A stretch of 64,000 bases of DNA. It comes from Bacillota bacterium (GTDB taxonomy: Bacteria > Bacillota > Bacilli > Desulfuribacillales > Desulfuribacillaceae). The notes below the pieces were generated by a model. The model was not told where the DNA came from. It saw only the letters and a program-made list of their open reading frames with translations, and did not search any database. Each line of letters begins with the position of its first letter. Position 1 is the stretch's first letter. This document shows positions 28,089 to 37,605 of the stretch, in pieces. Location: contig JAEWFW010000036.1 in NCBI GenBank assembly GCA_023388635.1, forward strand, positions 28,166 through 92,165, in the 5' to 3' direction. The position numbers and the translations under genes are program-made.

Positions 28089-28427
28089 CTACAGCAACTT
28101 TTCGGGATATTCGTCGATACAAAGTTCCTCTAAATACATAGGGTCTTCATTACTATAGGTTTCATCGGTATAATCATAACCGTCGTAATTATACTCCTTG
28201 TCCGCGGTATCTTCCTCATAAAAATCTGTTTCTACCATATGTAAATCTTCGTCAATCGCCACTACATAATCTTCAAGATCATCGGCTTGTGATTGCAACT
28301 GCTCTACCTCAAAACTGATATCCTCCAAAACATAGATCATTTCTTTCAGCAGCTTGCCTTCCTTGGAGGATTGATCAATTTCCATCCCCTCTGCTAAGCC
28401 TTTCATATAAGCAATACGCTCTAACAT
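28089..28427 (-). CDS. CD1247 N-terminal domain protein
   Basis: A 112-aa acidic protein. The first 60 or so residues (RIAYMKGLAEGMEID..KEGKLLKEMIYVLEDI) match the short helical domain known as the CD1247 N-terminal domain, widespread in anaerobic Bacillota. The remainder is a tyrosine- and acid-rich tail (NYDGYDYTDETY). The zinc-ribbon tail of some family members is missing. The start has AGGAGG. Function unknown. It lies upstream of spoIIIA, separated by a terminator. Confidence 0.82.
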   Translation of the reverse strand: MLERIAYMKGLAEGMEIDQSSKEGKLLKEMIYVLEDISFEVEQLQSQADDLEDYVVAIDEDLHMVETDFYEEDTADKEYNYDGYDYTDETYSNEDPMYLEELCIDEYPEKLL

Positions 28428-28559
28428 AAAAACCCTCCTTCAAATGGATACTCTATAGACTACAACCATCATTTCTTAGTATCCCTTGGCAAGAGGTTTT
28501 TACTCGTACATGTTTTGGATGATATGGGCGATGTACACGCAACACCTTTACGCGGCGGC

Positions 28560-28820
28560 TTATTTGAAAAGCCCGGTGAGAATCATCACGGCACCCAAAA
28601 AGATGAATGAAAACTTTAACAGCGATATTTGACCGGCAAGCCCAATTAAGCCAATCGTCGTCACAAGAATCAGAACAGTCGGTCCGACGATTGCTAATCC
28701 GGCATTGATCATCATCGCTTTTTCCAACGAACCGAAATACAAGATGCCAAGTGCCGCGATCAGCTCAATGGAACCGGAAATAACTCGCAATATCCCCATA
28801 CTTAACACTGTTTTGTCCAT
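28560..28820 (-). CDS. yqhV: YqhV family membrane protein (DUF2619)
   Basis: An 86-aa protein with three predicted hydrophobic helices and the family features MGILRVISGSIELIAALGIL and FSFIFLGAVMILTGL. B. subtilis yqhV lies next to spoIIIAA, as here, apart from the intervening CD1247-domain gene. Function unknown. Confidence 0.85.
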   Translation of the reverse strand: MDKTVLSMGILRVISGSIELIAALGILYFGSLEKAMMINAGLAIVGPTVLILVTTIGLIGLAGQISLLKFSFIFLGAVMILTGLFK

Positions 28821-28867
28821 ATAATAATCGTCACCTGCTTTTCCCGATAATTATTCCATAAATACAT

Positions 28868-28882
28868 ATTCGATTGTCGAAT
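28868..28882. promoter_or_regulatory. Palindrome in the yqhV-MFS divergent region
   Basis: ATTCGA-TTG-TCGAAT is a perfect 6-3-6 palindrome about 58 bp before the MFS start. It could be an operator. It also contains TGTCGAA, which matches a Spo0A box, but the perfect symmetry fits an operator for a dimeric repressor better. Confidence 0.4.
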
Positions 28883-28939
28883 GACTTATGCAAATCGGGT
28901 AAATAATACACATATGACAAATACACACTCGGAGGCACT

Positions 28940-30175
28940 ATGAAAACTCATAAACATACATCCAATGCGAAACAAAGCCTTGGCTGGTCCCTATTTGGAT
29001 TAAGTCTCGTCCCGCTAGTTATGGTTTTAGGCAATTCCATGCTAATTCCTATTCTTCCGGACATGAAGAGCGAATTAAGTTTATCGCAATTTCAGAGCAG
29101 TTTGATTATCACTGCCTTCTCGATTCCTGCGGCTCTGGCGATTCCGATCAGCGGATACCTCGCCGATCACTACGGACGCAAGAAAGTGATGATTCCCGCT
29201 CTGCTGATCTACGCATGCGGTGGAATCATTGCCGGTCTCGGTGCCCTATTCTTGCAAGAAAAATCATACTACGTCATATTAATCGGACGGATCGTCCAAG
29301 GAATCGGCGCTGCCGGAACGGCTCCACTAGCAATGACACTGGCAAGCGATATATTCAACGACGAAGCGCGCAGCAAAGCCCTCGGTGTGATCGAAGCATT
29401 TAACGGAATCGGCAAAGTCGTCAGCCCGATTCTCGGTTCACTCATCGCTATGATCGTCTGGTATGCGACATTCTTTGCGTTTCCTCTGCTCTGTATCCCG
29501 ATTGCATTGCTCGTAGCATTCGCTGTAATGGAACCGCAGGGAAATCTCAATAAACAGCCGGTCGCGGCATATTTGAAAAGCATCAAGCGTACATTCAGCC
29601 GCAAATCCGTCAGCTTATTATCCGCCTTTTTTGCCGGTTCGATCACGTTGTTTATTTTATTCGGTCTGTTATTCTTCCTGTCGGATATTTTAGAGACCGA
29701 TTACCAAGTTGACGGAGTTTATAAAGGACTGGTCTTAGCCATTCCTTTAACAGTCATGGCAATTACATCCTATACAACAGGCAGAAGCGTAAAGAGTAAA
29801 TTGAACAAAATGAAACGCATCACACTATGGGGCATGGCAATCATTTCCGTATTTAGCATCCTATCCGTTTTCACGGAAAACATTTATTACATTGTCGGAT
29901 GGTTATCCTGTATCGGTCTGGGAACGGGTATGGTGCTCCCATGCTTAAATACGCTGATCACCAGTGCTATTGCCGCAAAAGAACGCGGGCTTGTGACATC
30001 TTTGTACGGAAGCACGCGGTTTATCGGTGTCGCCATCGGTCCGCCTGTCTTCGGCTTTTTGATGAAGATTTCTCAACAATTGATGTATGGCGTCATGGGC
30101 GGGCTAGCACTGTTTACAGTTTTGATCGTCTACTATTGCGTCAACAGCAAACAGCATACCGCGAAAAATTCATAA
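28940..30175 (+). CDS. MFS transporter (drug:H+ antiporter type)
   Basis: A 411-aa integral membrane protein with twelve predicted helices. It has the MFS motif A in SGYLADHYGRKKVM and the antiporter motif C region in GIGAAGTAPLAMTL / EAFNGIGKVVSPILGSLIA. A GGAGG site precedes the ATG. It starts the plus-strand block inserted between yqhV and efp, and phosphosulfolactate synthase follows 103 bp downstream. Export of a small acid such as sulfolactate is possible from this position but not shown; sequence alone suggests a drug-type exporter. Confidence 0.9.
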   Translation: MKTHKHTSNAKQSLGWSLFGLSLVPLVMVLGNSMLIPILPDMKSELSLSQFQSSLIITAFSIPAALAIPISGYLADHYGRKKVMIPALLIYACGGIIAGLGALFLQEKSYYVILIGRIVQGIGAAGTAPLAMTLASDIFNDEARSKALGVIEAFNGIGKVVSPILGSLIAMIVWYATFFAFPLLCIPIALLVAFAVMEPQGNLNKQPVAAYLKSIKRTFSRKSVSLLSAFFAGSITLFILFGLLFFLSDILETDYQVDGVYKGLVLAIPLTVMAITSYTTGRSVKSKLNKMKRITLWGMAIISVFSILSVFTENIYYIVGWLSCIGLGTGMVLPCLNTLITSAIAAKERGLVTSLYGSTRFIGVAIGPPVFGFLMKISQQLMYGVMGGLALFTVLIVYYCVNSKQHTAKNS

Positions 30176-30278
30176 TGACTATGATGCACCCAGAGTCAAA
30201 CACCGCATATTATAGAGCGAGACTTTATTCAGGTCGAAAGCGAGTTGCACAAACGCGCAGACTTATAGGGGTGTATGT

Positions 30279-31016
30279 ATGCTATCCAATTACTTCGAAA
30301 GAGCACATGGAAAAACGATGGTCATTGACAAGGGCATCGGTTGTTTACAATTAAAAGATGTTTTGGCTACAGCCAATTCACATATGCAATTTTGGAAATT
30401 CGGTTTCGGAACGAGCTGTCTTTACAGCCCCGAGATTCTTTTAGAAAAAAATCAACTACTTCAACAATACGGTATCACTTCATTTCCCGGCGGAACGTTA
30501 TTTGAAGCGGCATACACAAAAAATTTAATGGAGCGCTTTTTTTATGACCTGGCGGCGTACCAATTCACGGCTGTAGAAATCTCCGACGGTACAATTGATA
30601 TACCTCAGTCTGATCGTAAGCGCTACATCGGCGAGGCAAAAAGACAAAACCTGCTTGTCTTTTCCGAAATCGGCAAAAAAAACGAAACAGGCTTTCAGAA
30701 TATGCTAGAAACTGTAAAAGCGGATTTAGATTGTGGTGCTGATTATGTCATTTTAGAAGGCAGAGAATCGGGAACAAGTGGTCTTTACACAAAAGAAGGG
30801 GAAATTTCTACAGACATCCTCGACACCTTTGCCAATGATAGTGATCTATTGCCCTATATTATTTGGGAAGCACCTTGCAAAGATCAACAAGCCATTCTGA
30901 TCAACTTTTTCGGTGCTTGCGTCAACCTCGGCAATGTCGCCGCAAATGATGTCATCGCTCTAGCCGCGTTACGCAGAGGTCTGCGCAGCGATACGTTTAA
31001 GAAATTCCTATCATGA
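30279..31016 (+). CDS. Phosphosulfolactate synthase
   Basis: A 245-aa TIM-barrel enzyme of the ComA/YitD family, which adds sulfite to phosphoenolpyruvate to give (R)-2-phospho-3-sulfolactate. The family motifs KFGFGTS, FPGGTLFE, VEISDGTI, LEGRESGTSGLY and VNLGNVAANDVIALAALRRGLR are present. In methanogens the product leads to coenzyme M; in B. subtilis the pathway supplies sulfolactate to the developing spore. A GGGGTG site precedes the ATG. No sulfolactate phosphatase (ComB) gene adjoins it. Confidence 0.92.
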   Translation: MLSNYFERAHGKTMVIDKGIGCLQLKDVLATANSHMQFWKFGFGTSCLYSPEILLEKNQLLQQYGITSFPGGTLFEAAYTKNLMERFFYDLAAYQFTAVEISDGTIDIPQSDRKRYIGEAKRQNLLVFSEIGKKNETGFQNMLETVKADLDCGADYVILEGRESGTSGLYTKEGEISTDILDTFANDSDLLPYIIWEAPCKDQQAILINFFGACVNLGNVAANDVIALAALRRGLRSDTFKKFLS

Positions 31017-31019
31017 AAA

Positions 31020-31063
31020 ACACCTTGTTCGCATAGTAGTAATACAGACGCGAACAAAGGTGT
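31020..31063 (+). promoter_or_regulatory. Hairpin enclosing the ribosome site of the DUF441 gene
   Basis: A 13-bp stem with a single bulged A (31020-31032 with 31050-31063) begins three bases after the phosphosulfolactate synthase stop. Its right arm contains AAAGGTG, the only ribosome site of the next gene. There is no T run, so it is not a classical terminator. It could limit translation of the downstream gene. Confidence 0.55.
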
Positions 31064-31070
31064 GATTCAT

Positions 31071-31532
31071 TTGAGTGGGCAAATTGCTTTAGTTATTTTA
31101 ATCATTGTAGGTATGGTCGGACGTTCGCACATTATTGCGACGGCTGCCAGTTTTTTGCTGATTATGAAATTAATTAGCCTCGAACGGTTTTTCCCGACAA
31201 TTGAGCGCCGCGGTTTGGAATTGGGACTATTATTTTTGACGCTCGCCGTTCTGGTTCCGTTCGCCAACGGAAAAATCCAGATGAAAGACGTCATTGCCGT
31301 TCTCACATCCTGGCCTGGTCTATTTGCGCTTATCGGTGGTTCCATCGCGGCGTATATGAATTACAACGGTCTGCTGCTCTTAAAACACGATCCGGAAATC
31401 ATCATCGGTATTGTTATGGGATCGATCATCGGCATCGTATTCTTGAAAGGTCTACCAGGGGGACCGATGATGGCGGCAGGGCTGACTGCTCTGCTGCTGA
31501 AACTGTTCCGCTGGTTATTCCCCATGCTTTAG
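31071..31532 (+). CDS. DUF441 family membrane protein
   Basis: A 153-aa protein with about five hydrophobic segments, matching the DUF441 (YtwI) family by the motifs [18 protein letters not shown] and [24 protein letters not shown] opens the frame at 31062, but the TTG at 31071 is correctly spaced from AAAGGTG and is preferred. Function unknown. It is the last gene of the block that starts with the MFS carrier. Confidence 0.85.
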   Translation: MSGQIALVILIIVGMVGRSHIIATAASFLLIMKLISLERFFPTIERRGLELGLLFLTLAVLVPFANGKIQMKDVIAVLTSWPGLFALIGGSIAAYMNYNGLLLLKHDPEIIIGIVMGSIIGIVFLKGLPGGPMMAAGLTALLLKLFRWLFPML

Positions 31533-31591
31533 CCCGCTACCATCTCGTGTTTCTCCACTTCTGTATTCCTCTATATCTTCGATGATTCGGG

Positions 31592-31781
31592 TCATTTGAT
31601 GTCCTGTACTTCCGCACTCCACATCGAATAATACTCTCCTCTTTCATCTAATAGTGCTGGTGTAAGCCTTGCTCAAAAATTATAATCACTGTTTTTTGCT
31701 GCTGCAATAAACGATCAATCGCCTGTTTCATAGCCAATCATTTTCGATATCGAGCGACGATGTCGCTTCATCGAACTTACT
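31592..31781 (-). pseudogene. Remnant of an ABC exporter ATPase C terminus
   Basis: The minus strand encodes pieces of one ABC ATPase in successive frames. First comes SKFDEATSSLDIEN, the Walker B/D-loop region. Then, after a frameshift, MKQAIDRLLQQQKTVIII. Then, after a further shift and loss of the H-loop region, LLDERGEYYSMWSAEVQDIK and a stop. These match the order of the last 90 or so residues of an ABC-type exporter. Everything before the Walker B region is gone. The adjoining AraC gene ends at 31787, so the exporter was probably its former partner. Confidence 0.75.
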
Positions 31782-31786
31782 CGGCA

Positions 31787-32749
31787 TTAAGTGCCTGCCA
31801 CATTCTTATATTTCAGCGGCGTTACGCCGAATATCGATTTGAAAGCGGCGGCAAATTTACTGGGATTCGCATAACCGACTTTGTTGGCAATCTCAATTAC
31901 TTTATAATCCGTTTCCCGCAAAAGCTTACTCGCAACCTGCATGCGGTAATTTTTCATGTAACTGTATATTGGAAAACCGTAGATATCTTTAAAGCATGTC
32001 TTTAGATCCGTAGCATTCATCTGATACTGACGCGCCAATTCCTCAATTGTCACCTGTTTGTCGATCATTCCTTCCATAAATTCTTTAATTAAAGTGATCT
32101 TTTGCACGCTCGTTTTTGAATAATACGCTTTTTCTTTCTGCCGATAATCTATATCACTCATGCACATTAACAATAATAGCTCCATCACCTTCACTTGCAC
32201 GTATTCCATAGTGTACTCCAGTGGCAATGTGTAAAGCTCTTGAAAAATATGTGCAATCCGTTCATCAGGCTTTGCGACAATGCACCGTTTTTGTACAGAT
32301 ATCCTTTCAGCCAATTTATATAAATCGATGGCAGATCCGGGAAAAATCTTCTTAATAAACGCATCTGCTTTGGGAACGTACACTAAAATTGTGACTCCTA
32401 TATGACGCTTAAAACTAAAATCCGACGACTTTGCCCTGCCCCGTCCGCTCCAAAGGGCAAAATCTCCATCATTGACATATGTGACAGTATGGTCGGCAAA
32501 CTCACACGCATACCGCCCTTGCCGCATATAATTGATTTCAATCGTATTTTCATGTTCGATCTCAATTTGTTCCTTGTACGGTTCGTACATATGAATGTCA
32601 TTGTAAACAAGCCCAATTCCGTCAGCCACGTCGTACAGCACGCATTCACCTTCCCCGTACTGTTCCTTTACCGTATACACTGTCTTGCTTCCATCAAATA
32701 TACCCTCATTAAAAGTTTTTCGAAAAAAACCTTCTTCAAACCGAAGCAT
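31787..32749 (-). CDS. AraC family transcriptional regulator
   Basis: A 320-aa regulator. An N-terminal sensory domain precedes a C-terminal pair of helix-turn-helix motifs (about residues 215-315), with TIEELARQYQMNATDLKTCFKDIYGFPIYSYM and VIEIANKVGYANPSKFAAAFKSIFGVTP. The ATG at 32749 follows GGAG by 8 nt; the frame opens at 32821. Similar regulators often control siderophore-type ABC exporters. The downstream exporter is decayed here, so the regulator may be orphaned or act elsewhere. Confidence 0.88.
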   Translation of the reverse strand: MLRFEEGFFRKTFNEGIFDGSKTVYTVKEQYGEGECVLYDVADGIGLVYNDIHMYEPYKEQIEIEHENTIEINYMRQGRYACEFADHTVTYVNDGDFALWSGRGRAKSSDFSFKRHIGVTILVYVPKADAFIKKIFPGSAIDLYKLAERISVQKRCIVAKPDERIAHIFQELYTLPLEYTMEYVQVKVMELLLLMCMSDIDYRQKEKAYYSKTSVQKITLIKEFMEGMIDKQVTIEELARQYQMNATDLKTCFKDIYGFPIYSYMKNYRMQVASKLLRETDYKVIEIANKVGYANPSKFAAAFKSIFGVTPLKYKNVAGT

Positions 32750-32831
32750 TGCAAGGACTCCCTTTCTGTTAGCTATATCTAACATAATTATACCATACAA
32801 TGAACCGGCAGAATAGTACAAGAAATAGAAG

Positions 32832-32867
32832 AGGGTTCCTAATGGTCATATCACTCTTAGGAACCCT
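32832..32867 (-). terminator. Hairpin after efp
   Basis: An 11-bp perfect stem (32832-32842 with 32857-32867) with a 14-nt loop lies about 85 bp past the efp stop. The following tract on the minus strand is only moderately T-rich, so it may be a weak terminator. Confidence 0.55.
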
Positions 32868-32951
32868 AAACCTTTATATTCAATGCTCTTTATATTTGAT
32901 GCCCTTTTATAAATCTTTTATGACCTTCTATGTCCTTACCCTTTGTTCTTT

Positions 32952-33509
32952 CTATGCGCGTGATACGTAGTTTCCTGATCTCGTGTCAATAATCAATTTA
33001 TCACCTTGGTTGATAAACAACGGTACATGGACGACAAGACCTGTTTCCATCGTCGCATTTTTTGTAGCGCCTGTAGCCGTATCGCCTTTGATGCCCGGCT
33101 CCGTCTCCGTCACTTCTAAGATAACTGAGTTCGGCAGATCGATTCCGATAACTTCTCCCTTATATAATACTATATAAACATTAGCGTTTTCTAACAAGAA
33201 CTTCAATTCATATTCAATCTGGCTAGCCGTCAGTTCCATTTGCTCATACGTTTCTGTATCCATAAACGTATATGCATCTCCGCTGTTATATAAATACTGC
33301 ATTTGCTTTGTCTCAACTAGAGCTTTTGGAACTTTCTCGCCGGCACGGAATGTCGTTTCCTTGACCATACCTGCTTTAACATTTTTCAGTTTTGCTCTGA
33401 CAAATGCAGCGCCCTTTCCCGGCTTTACGTGTTGAAAATCAATGATTTGCCATGCATTGCCGTCAATCTCAATTGTCATTCCTGTTTTAAAATCATTTGT
33501 CGATATCAT
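32952..33509 (-). CDS. efp: Translation elongation factor P
   Basis: EF-P relieves ribosome stalling at polyproline stretches. The 185-aa protein has the three beta-barrel domains, and [15 protein letters not shown] places the modifiable lysine loop near residue 32. It ends with the typical [17 protein letters not shown]. The gene follows pepP by 11 bp, the conserved pepP-efp pair of Bacillota. Confidence 0.98.
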   Translation of the reverse strand: MISTNDFKTGMTIEIDGNAWQIIDFQHVKPGKGAAFVRAKLKNVKAGMVKETTFRAGEKVPKALVETKQMQYLYNSGDAYTFMDTETYEQMELTASQIEYELKFLLENANVYIVLYKGEVIGIDLPNSVILEVTETEPGIKGDTATGATKNATMETGLVVHVPLFINQGDKLIIDTRSGNYVSRA

Positions 33510-33520
33510 GTATTATCCTC

Positions 33521-34588
33521 CTAAATTTCTAAAAACTCTTTTGGCGTTTTATTCAAAATTTTGCAACCTGATGTCTCGATGACAACATCGTCTTCAATGC
33601 GAACTCCGCCAAATTCCGGTATGTAAATTCCCGGTTCAACAGTGACTACCATGCCAGGTTCCAGAATCACTTCACATATTTGGTTTAACCGTGGATTTTC
33701 ATGGACTTCCATCCCCAGGGCGTGTCCCAATCCATGTCCAAAGCAGCCTTGATATCCCTGTTGATAAATATAATCACGTGCTATGCGGTCTACATCTTTG
33801 CATACCATACCTGCTTTTATATTATCAAGCACACGTTGCTGTGCTGTCAAGACTGTGTCATAAATTTCTTTCTGCCGAGAATTTGCCTTGCCGACGACAA
33901 ATGTGCGCGTCATGTCCGAACAATACCCTTCATATTGCGCTCCGAAGTCAATTGTCACCATATCTCCACTCTCAATCAGTTTATCGGAAGCCACACCATG
34001 GGGCATTGAAGAACGTACTCCACTGGCGACAATCGTGTCAAAGGCAAGATGTGTCGCTCCCCGCTTTTTGAGCTGCATTTCCAATTCCAAAGCCACTTCC
34101 CGCTCACTCATGCCAGGGCGAATGATCCCTAGCAAATATGCGAATGCTTGGTCTGTAATATCTACCGCATGCTGAATAATGGCAATTTCCCGCTCGTCTT
34201 TAATCGTCCGCAGCTCTGCCACCAGATCGGCAACACCAACGAGTTCGGCATTCCATTGATCCCGCCACTGGTTATACGTCTCAAACGAAACATTGGCAGC
34301 CTCAAAGCCCAACCGAGAGATTTTTTGTTCGTTCAGCCAATCGCCAATCGTTTTTGCATAGGAGCTTTCATGCTCAATTACATCAAAAAACTGAGTCTGT
34401 TGTTTTGCCTGAGACATATAGCGGAAATCCGTGAACAGAACCGCATCGTTTTCTGTCACGACAACATATCCGCTGGTTCCTGTAAATTGGCTGAGATATT
34501 CTCTATTTTCCTTTTTCAAAGTGATATATCCGTCTAAATGATGTTCTTTCAGTTTTTCTCTAAGTCTTTGCAAGCGTTTTTGATTCAA
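33521..34588 (-). CDS. pepP: Xaa-Pro aminopeptidase family metallopeptidase
   Basis: An M24-family dinuclear metallopeptidase (YqhT type) that removes a residue preceding proline. The N-terminal creatinase-like domain spans about residues 1-125. The catalytic domain carries the metal ligands in TIDFGAQYEGYCSDMTRT, FGHGLGHALGMEVHE and TVEPGIYIPEFGGVRIEDD. The frame opens at a GTG at 34597, but the TTG at 34588 has GGGGTG 6 nt upstream, giving 355 aa. Upstream of efp, as in B. subtilis. Confidence 0.95.
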   Translation of the reverse strand: MNQKRLQRLREKLKEHHLDGYITLKKENREYLSQFTGTSGYVVVTENDAVLFTDFRYMSQAKQQTQFFDVIEHESSYAKTIGDWLNEQKISRLGFEAANVSFETYNQWRDQWNAELVGVADLVAELRTIKDEREIAIIQHAVDITDQAFAYLLGIIRPGMSEREVALELEMQLKKRGATHLAFDTIVASGVRSSMPHGVASDKLIESGDMVTIDFGAQYEGYCSDMTRTFVVGKANSRQKEIYDTVLTAQQRVLDNIKAGMVCKDVDRIARDYIYQQGYQGCFGHGLGHALGMEVHENPRLNQICEVILEPGMVVTVEPGIYIPEFGGVRIEDDVVIETSGCKILNKTPKEFLEI

Positions 34589-34669
34589 AAGTTTCACCCC
34601 ACGATTAGTATCTCTTACTATTGCCTTTATTGTTTCAATATTGCTATGACTTACATTATCTTTTACTAC

Positions 34670-35137
34670 TTATATTGTCTGCTCAATATGCCGGATCATT
34701 CCCTGACATCCCAAAATATAGCTGTACGCACCAAATCCGGAAATTTGTCCTACACATACCGGCGCCAACACCGAATGGTGACGAAATTCCTCACGGCTGT
34801 GAATATTCGACAGATGTACTTCAATCACAGGAATATCCACCGAACTAATCGCATCACGGATGGCAATACTGTAATGCGTATACGCCCCCGGATTAATGAC
34901 AATGCCATCATACATACTGCTTGCCTGATGGATTTGATCGATCAAATTCCCTTCAATATTGGATTGATACGATGCCGATTGGTACCCTTGTATTTCTAAA
35001 TATTCAGCAACCATGCGGTCAATATCATCCAATGTCTGTGTTCCGTATACCTCCGGCTCCCGCTGACCCAAACGATTGAGATTCGGTCCGTGAAGCACAA
35101 GGATTCTCTTATGTAATGACTTCGCTCCCACTGCCAT
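34670..35137 (-). CDS. aroQ: Type II 3-dehydroquinate dehydratase
   Basis: Third step of the shikimate pathway. The motif [20 protein letters not shown] with the catalytic Arg and Tyr loop, then [30 protein letters not shown] and [17 protein letters not shown] are all present. At 155 aa it is standard. The start is uncertain: the ATG at 35137 lies too close to AGGGGG, and the GTG at 35131 is better spaced. It precedes pepP, as in B. subtilis (yqhS-yqhT). Confidence 0.96.
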   Translation of the reverse strand: MAVGAKSLHKRILVLHGPNLNRLGQREPEVYGTQTLDDIDRMVAEYLEIQGYQSASYQSNIEGNLIDQIHQASSMYDGIVINPGAYTHYSIAIRDAISSVDIPVIEVHLSNIHSREEFRHHSVLAPVCVGQISGFGAYSYILGCQGMIRHIEQTI

Positions 35138-35196
35138 TCCCCCTATTATTTACAGTCTATATTTTTTGCTACCTGCAATCCATATTTATTTCTTTG

Positions 35197-37494
35197 CTAA
35201 CTGCATTTTGAATATCCGCAGGAACGGCATTTGGCACAACCTTCTTCATATTGCAGTTCTGCGCCACATTCGGGGCAATCACCGTCATCCAACGAAATAT
35301 CGACAGCGGTGACGATCCGCTTTTGTTCCTCGCCGGTTCGCTTATAATGTAGATAGCGTTCGATAGCAATGGCAATTCCATCCGGTGCTGACAAGACCAT
35401 TCCGCCGTTGAACCAAGTTGGTGAAGACGAACGAATACCCCGTAATTGTTTGATGATTTCATCGACCGGAACGCCCGCGCGCAAACTAATGGAAATCAAA
35501 CGGGCAATCGCTTCATTATTTGCCGCTGCATCGCCACCAGTCTTGCCCGTCTGTGCAAATACTTCACAAATACCATATTCGTCTTCATTAATTGTCACAT
35601 ACATATTGCCATGTGCCGTTGGGATGCGTTCTGTTCGTCCGACTGTCGCCTGCGGTCGTGGACGGACTCGCGCAATTTCCTTCGACGATTGACCGTGGTT
35701 CACACTATGCCGACCATCCGCTCGTGCCTGCGCACCTTTTTCATCTGCACCTTCTCCATGTGCATCATTCGCATGTATGCCATCTACGATCGGTTGCACG
35801 CTCAATACTTGTCCTGTCCGGCTGCCGTCCCGATAGACAGTAACGCCTTTACACGACTTCTTGTACGCCAATTGAAACACTTCGGCAATCTGCTCCTTGG
35901 TGGCATCACTGGGAAAGTTCACCGTTTTTGAAACGGCATTGTCTGTATATTTTTGAAATGCCGCCTGCATCTGTACATGAGCCTCAGGGCTGATATCATG
36001 CGCCGTAACGAATAATTGCCGCAAGGATAAAGGAACCTCAGTAATCGTTTCCAAACTACCGCTGCGCGCAATTTGTTCCATCAACTCCGGTGAGTAAAAT
36101 CCCTGTTCTCTGGCGAGATACTCAAAATATCGATGCACTTCAAGCAATGACGTGTTATCCATGACATTCCGTACATACGCAACGGCATAGAGAGGTTCAA
36201 TGCCTGATGAACAGCCGGCAATCATGCTGATTGTCCCCGTAGGAGCAATTGTCGTCAATGTCGCGTTGCGAAGTTTGGCAGACCCTTCTTTATCATAGAT
36301 ACTTCCCGCAAACGCTGGGAATGCTCCGCGCCACTCAGCCAAACCAGCCGATGCATCGCGTGCTTCTTTCTGTATAAATCCCATTAGTTGACCCGCTATA
36401 TCTAACCCTTCCGGCGAATTATAAGCAATTCCCAACTGAATCAGCATATCGGCGAATCCCATCACACCCAAACCGATTTTCCGATTCTGTTTAGTAATCG
36501 TTTCAATCTGCGGTAACGGATACGTATTCATATCGATCACATTATCGAGAAAATGCACTGCTGTATGTACGACTTCACTTAAATGCCGCCAATCAATCTC
36601 GCCATTTTTGACGAACTTCACCAGATTTAATGAACCGAGATTACACGATTCGTAGGGGAGCAACGGCTGCTCTCCACACGGATTCGTGCTTTCGATTTCG
36701 CCCAAGTGCGGTGTGGGGTTATCGCGATTGATCCGATCCAAGAAAACGATACCCGGTTCACCATTCAGCCATGCCATTTCTACAATCCGATCAAACACCA
36801 TTTTTGCTGATAACTGTTTCACTTGCGCACCGTTGCGAGGGTTTACCAAAGCGTACTGCCCGTCCCGATTCACTGCTTCCATGAATTTTTCAGTGACACC
36901 TACGGAAAAGTTAAAGTTCGTAAAATCCATTGTATCCTGTTTTGCCGAAATGAATTTTAAAATATCGGGATGATCAACGCGTAAGATCGCCATATTAGCA
37001 CCCCTGCGTGTGCCGCCCTGCTTAATCTCTTCCGTAGCACTATTAAATATTTTCATAAACGACAACGGTCCACTGGCAACCCCACCTGTCGTATTAACCA
37101 TATCATGTTCAGGCCGCAGCCGTGAAAAAGAAAAACCTGTTCCTCCACCACTTTTGTGAATCATTGCCGCATACTTGATCGCATCGAAGATTCCTTCAAT
37201 CGAATCCTCCACAGGTAGTACAAAACACGCAGCCAATTGCTGCAATTCCCGTCCGGCATTCATTAAAGTAGGAGAGTTAGGCAAAAACTCCAGACGATCC
37301 ATGACCGTATAAAACCGCTCCGCCACTTCCTCAGGCGCGTATCTTCCATAGTTCTTTTCCGCCTGAGCAATATTATTGGCAACACGGCGTAGCATCTGTT
37401 CCGGTGTCTCGGCAACGCGTCCCTCGAAATCCTTTTTTAAATAACGCCGTTCCAATACAACTTTCGCATTCCCAGCAAGCTCCACACCACTCAC
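35197..37494 (-). CDS. nrdJ: Adenosylcobalamin-dependent (class II) ribonucleotide reductase
   Basis: It reduces ribonucleotides to deoxyribonucleotides with a coenzyme-B12-generated thiyl radical, which works with or without oxygen. C90 matches one of the redox cysteines. N271-P-C273-G-E275 is the catalytic radical cluster, and C284 lies just after it. TIAPTGTISMIAGCSSGIEP is the usual later motif. A charged linker (about residues 580-625) leads to a domain common in this family, and the protein ends in a zinc-ribbon-like CPECG..CAKCRSCGYSKC. At 765 aa it is complete. A GTG start at 37494 is assumed. No cobalamin riboswitch was seen upstream. The organism must make or import B12. Confidence 0.96.
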   Translation of the reverse strand: MSGVELAGNAKVVLERRYLKKDFEGRVAETPEQMLRRVANNIAQAEKNYGRYAPEEVAERFYTVMDRLEFLPNSPTLMNAGRELQQLAACFVLPVEDSIEGIFDAIKYAAMIHKSGGGTGFSFSRLRPEHDMVNTTGGVASGPLSFMKIFNSATEEIKQGGTRRGANMAILRVDHPDILKFISAKQDTMDFTNFNFSVGVTEKFMEAVNRDGQYALVNPRNGAQVKQLSAKMVFDRIVEMAWLNGEPGIVFLDRINRDNPTPHLGEIESTNPCGEQPLLPYESCNLGSLNLVKFVKNGEIDWRHLSEVVHTAVHFLDNVIDMNTYPLPQIETITKQNRKIGLGVMGFADMLIQLGIAYNSPEGLDIAGQLMGFIQKEARDASAGLAEWRGAFPAFAGSIYDKEGSAKLRNATLTTIAPTGTISMIAGCSSGIEPLYAVAYVRNVMDNTSLLEVHRYFEYLAREQGFYSPELMEQIARSGSLETITEVPLSLRQLFVTAHDISPEAHVQMQAAFQKYTDNAVSKTVNFPSDATKEQIAEVFQLAYKKSCKGVTVYRDGSRTGQVLSVQPIVDGIHANDAHGEGADEKGAQARADGRHSVNHGQSSKEIARVRPRPQATVGRTERIPTAHGNMYVTINEDEYGICEVFAQTGKTGGDAAANNEAIARLISISLRAGVPVDEIIKQLRGIRSSSPTWFNGGMVLSAPDGIAIAIERYLHYKRTGEEQKRIVTAVDISLDDGDCPECGAELQYEEGCAKCRSCGYSKCS

Positions 37495-37605
37495 CCCGTT
37501 TTTTCGATAACCTTCACCATCCAGAACCTTCCTCTTGCTTTGTCCAAATCATAGAATAATTGTAGCATAGGAATGGAAAAATGCGAAATACCTTTGCACT
37601 TTTTA

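Noticed and set aside
29899..30354. 151-aa plus-strand frame spanning the end of the MFS gene and the start of phosphosulfolactate synthase
   Set aside because: It overlaps two well-supported genes in another frame and has no family features.
37495..37605. Cobalamin riboswitch expected before nrdJ
   Set aside because: The stretch is only about 110 bp and lacks a B12-box-like sequence.
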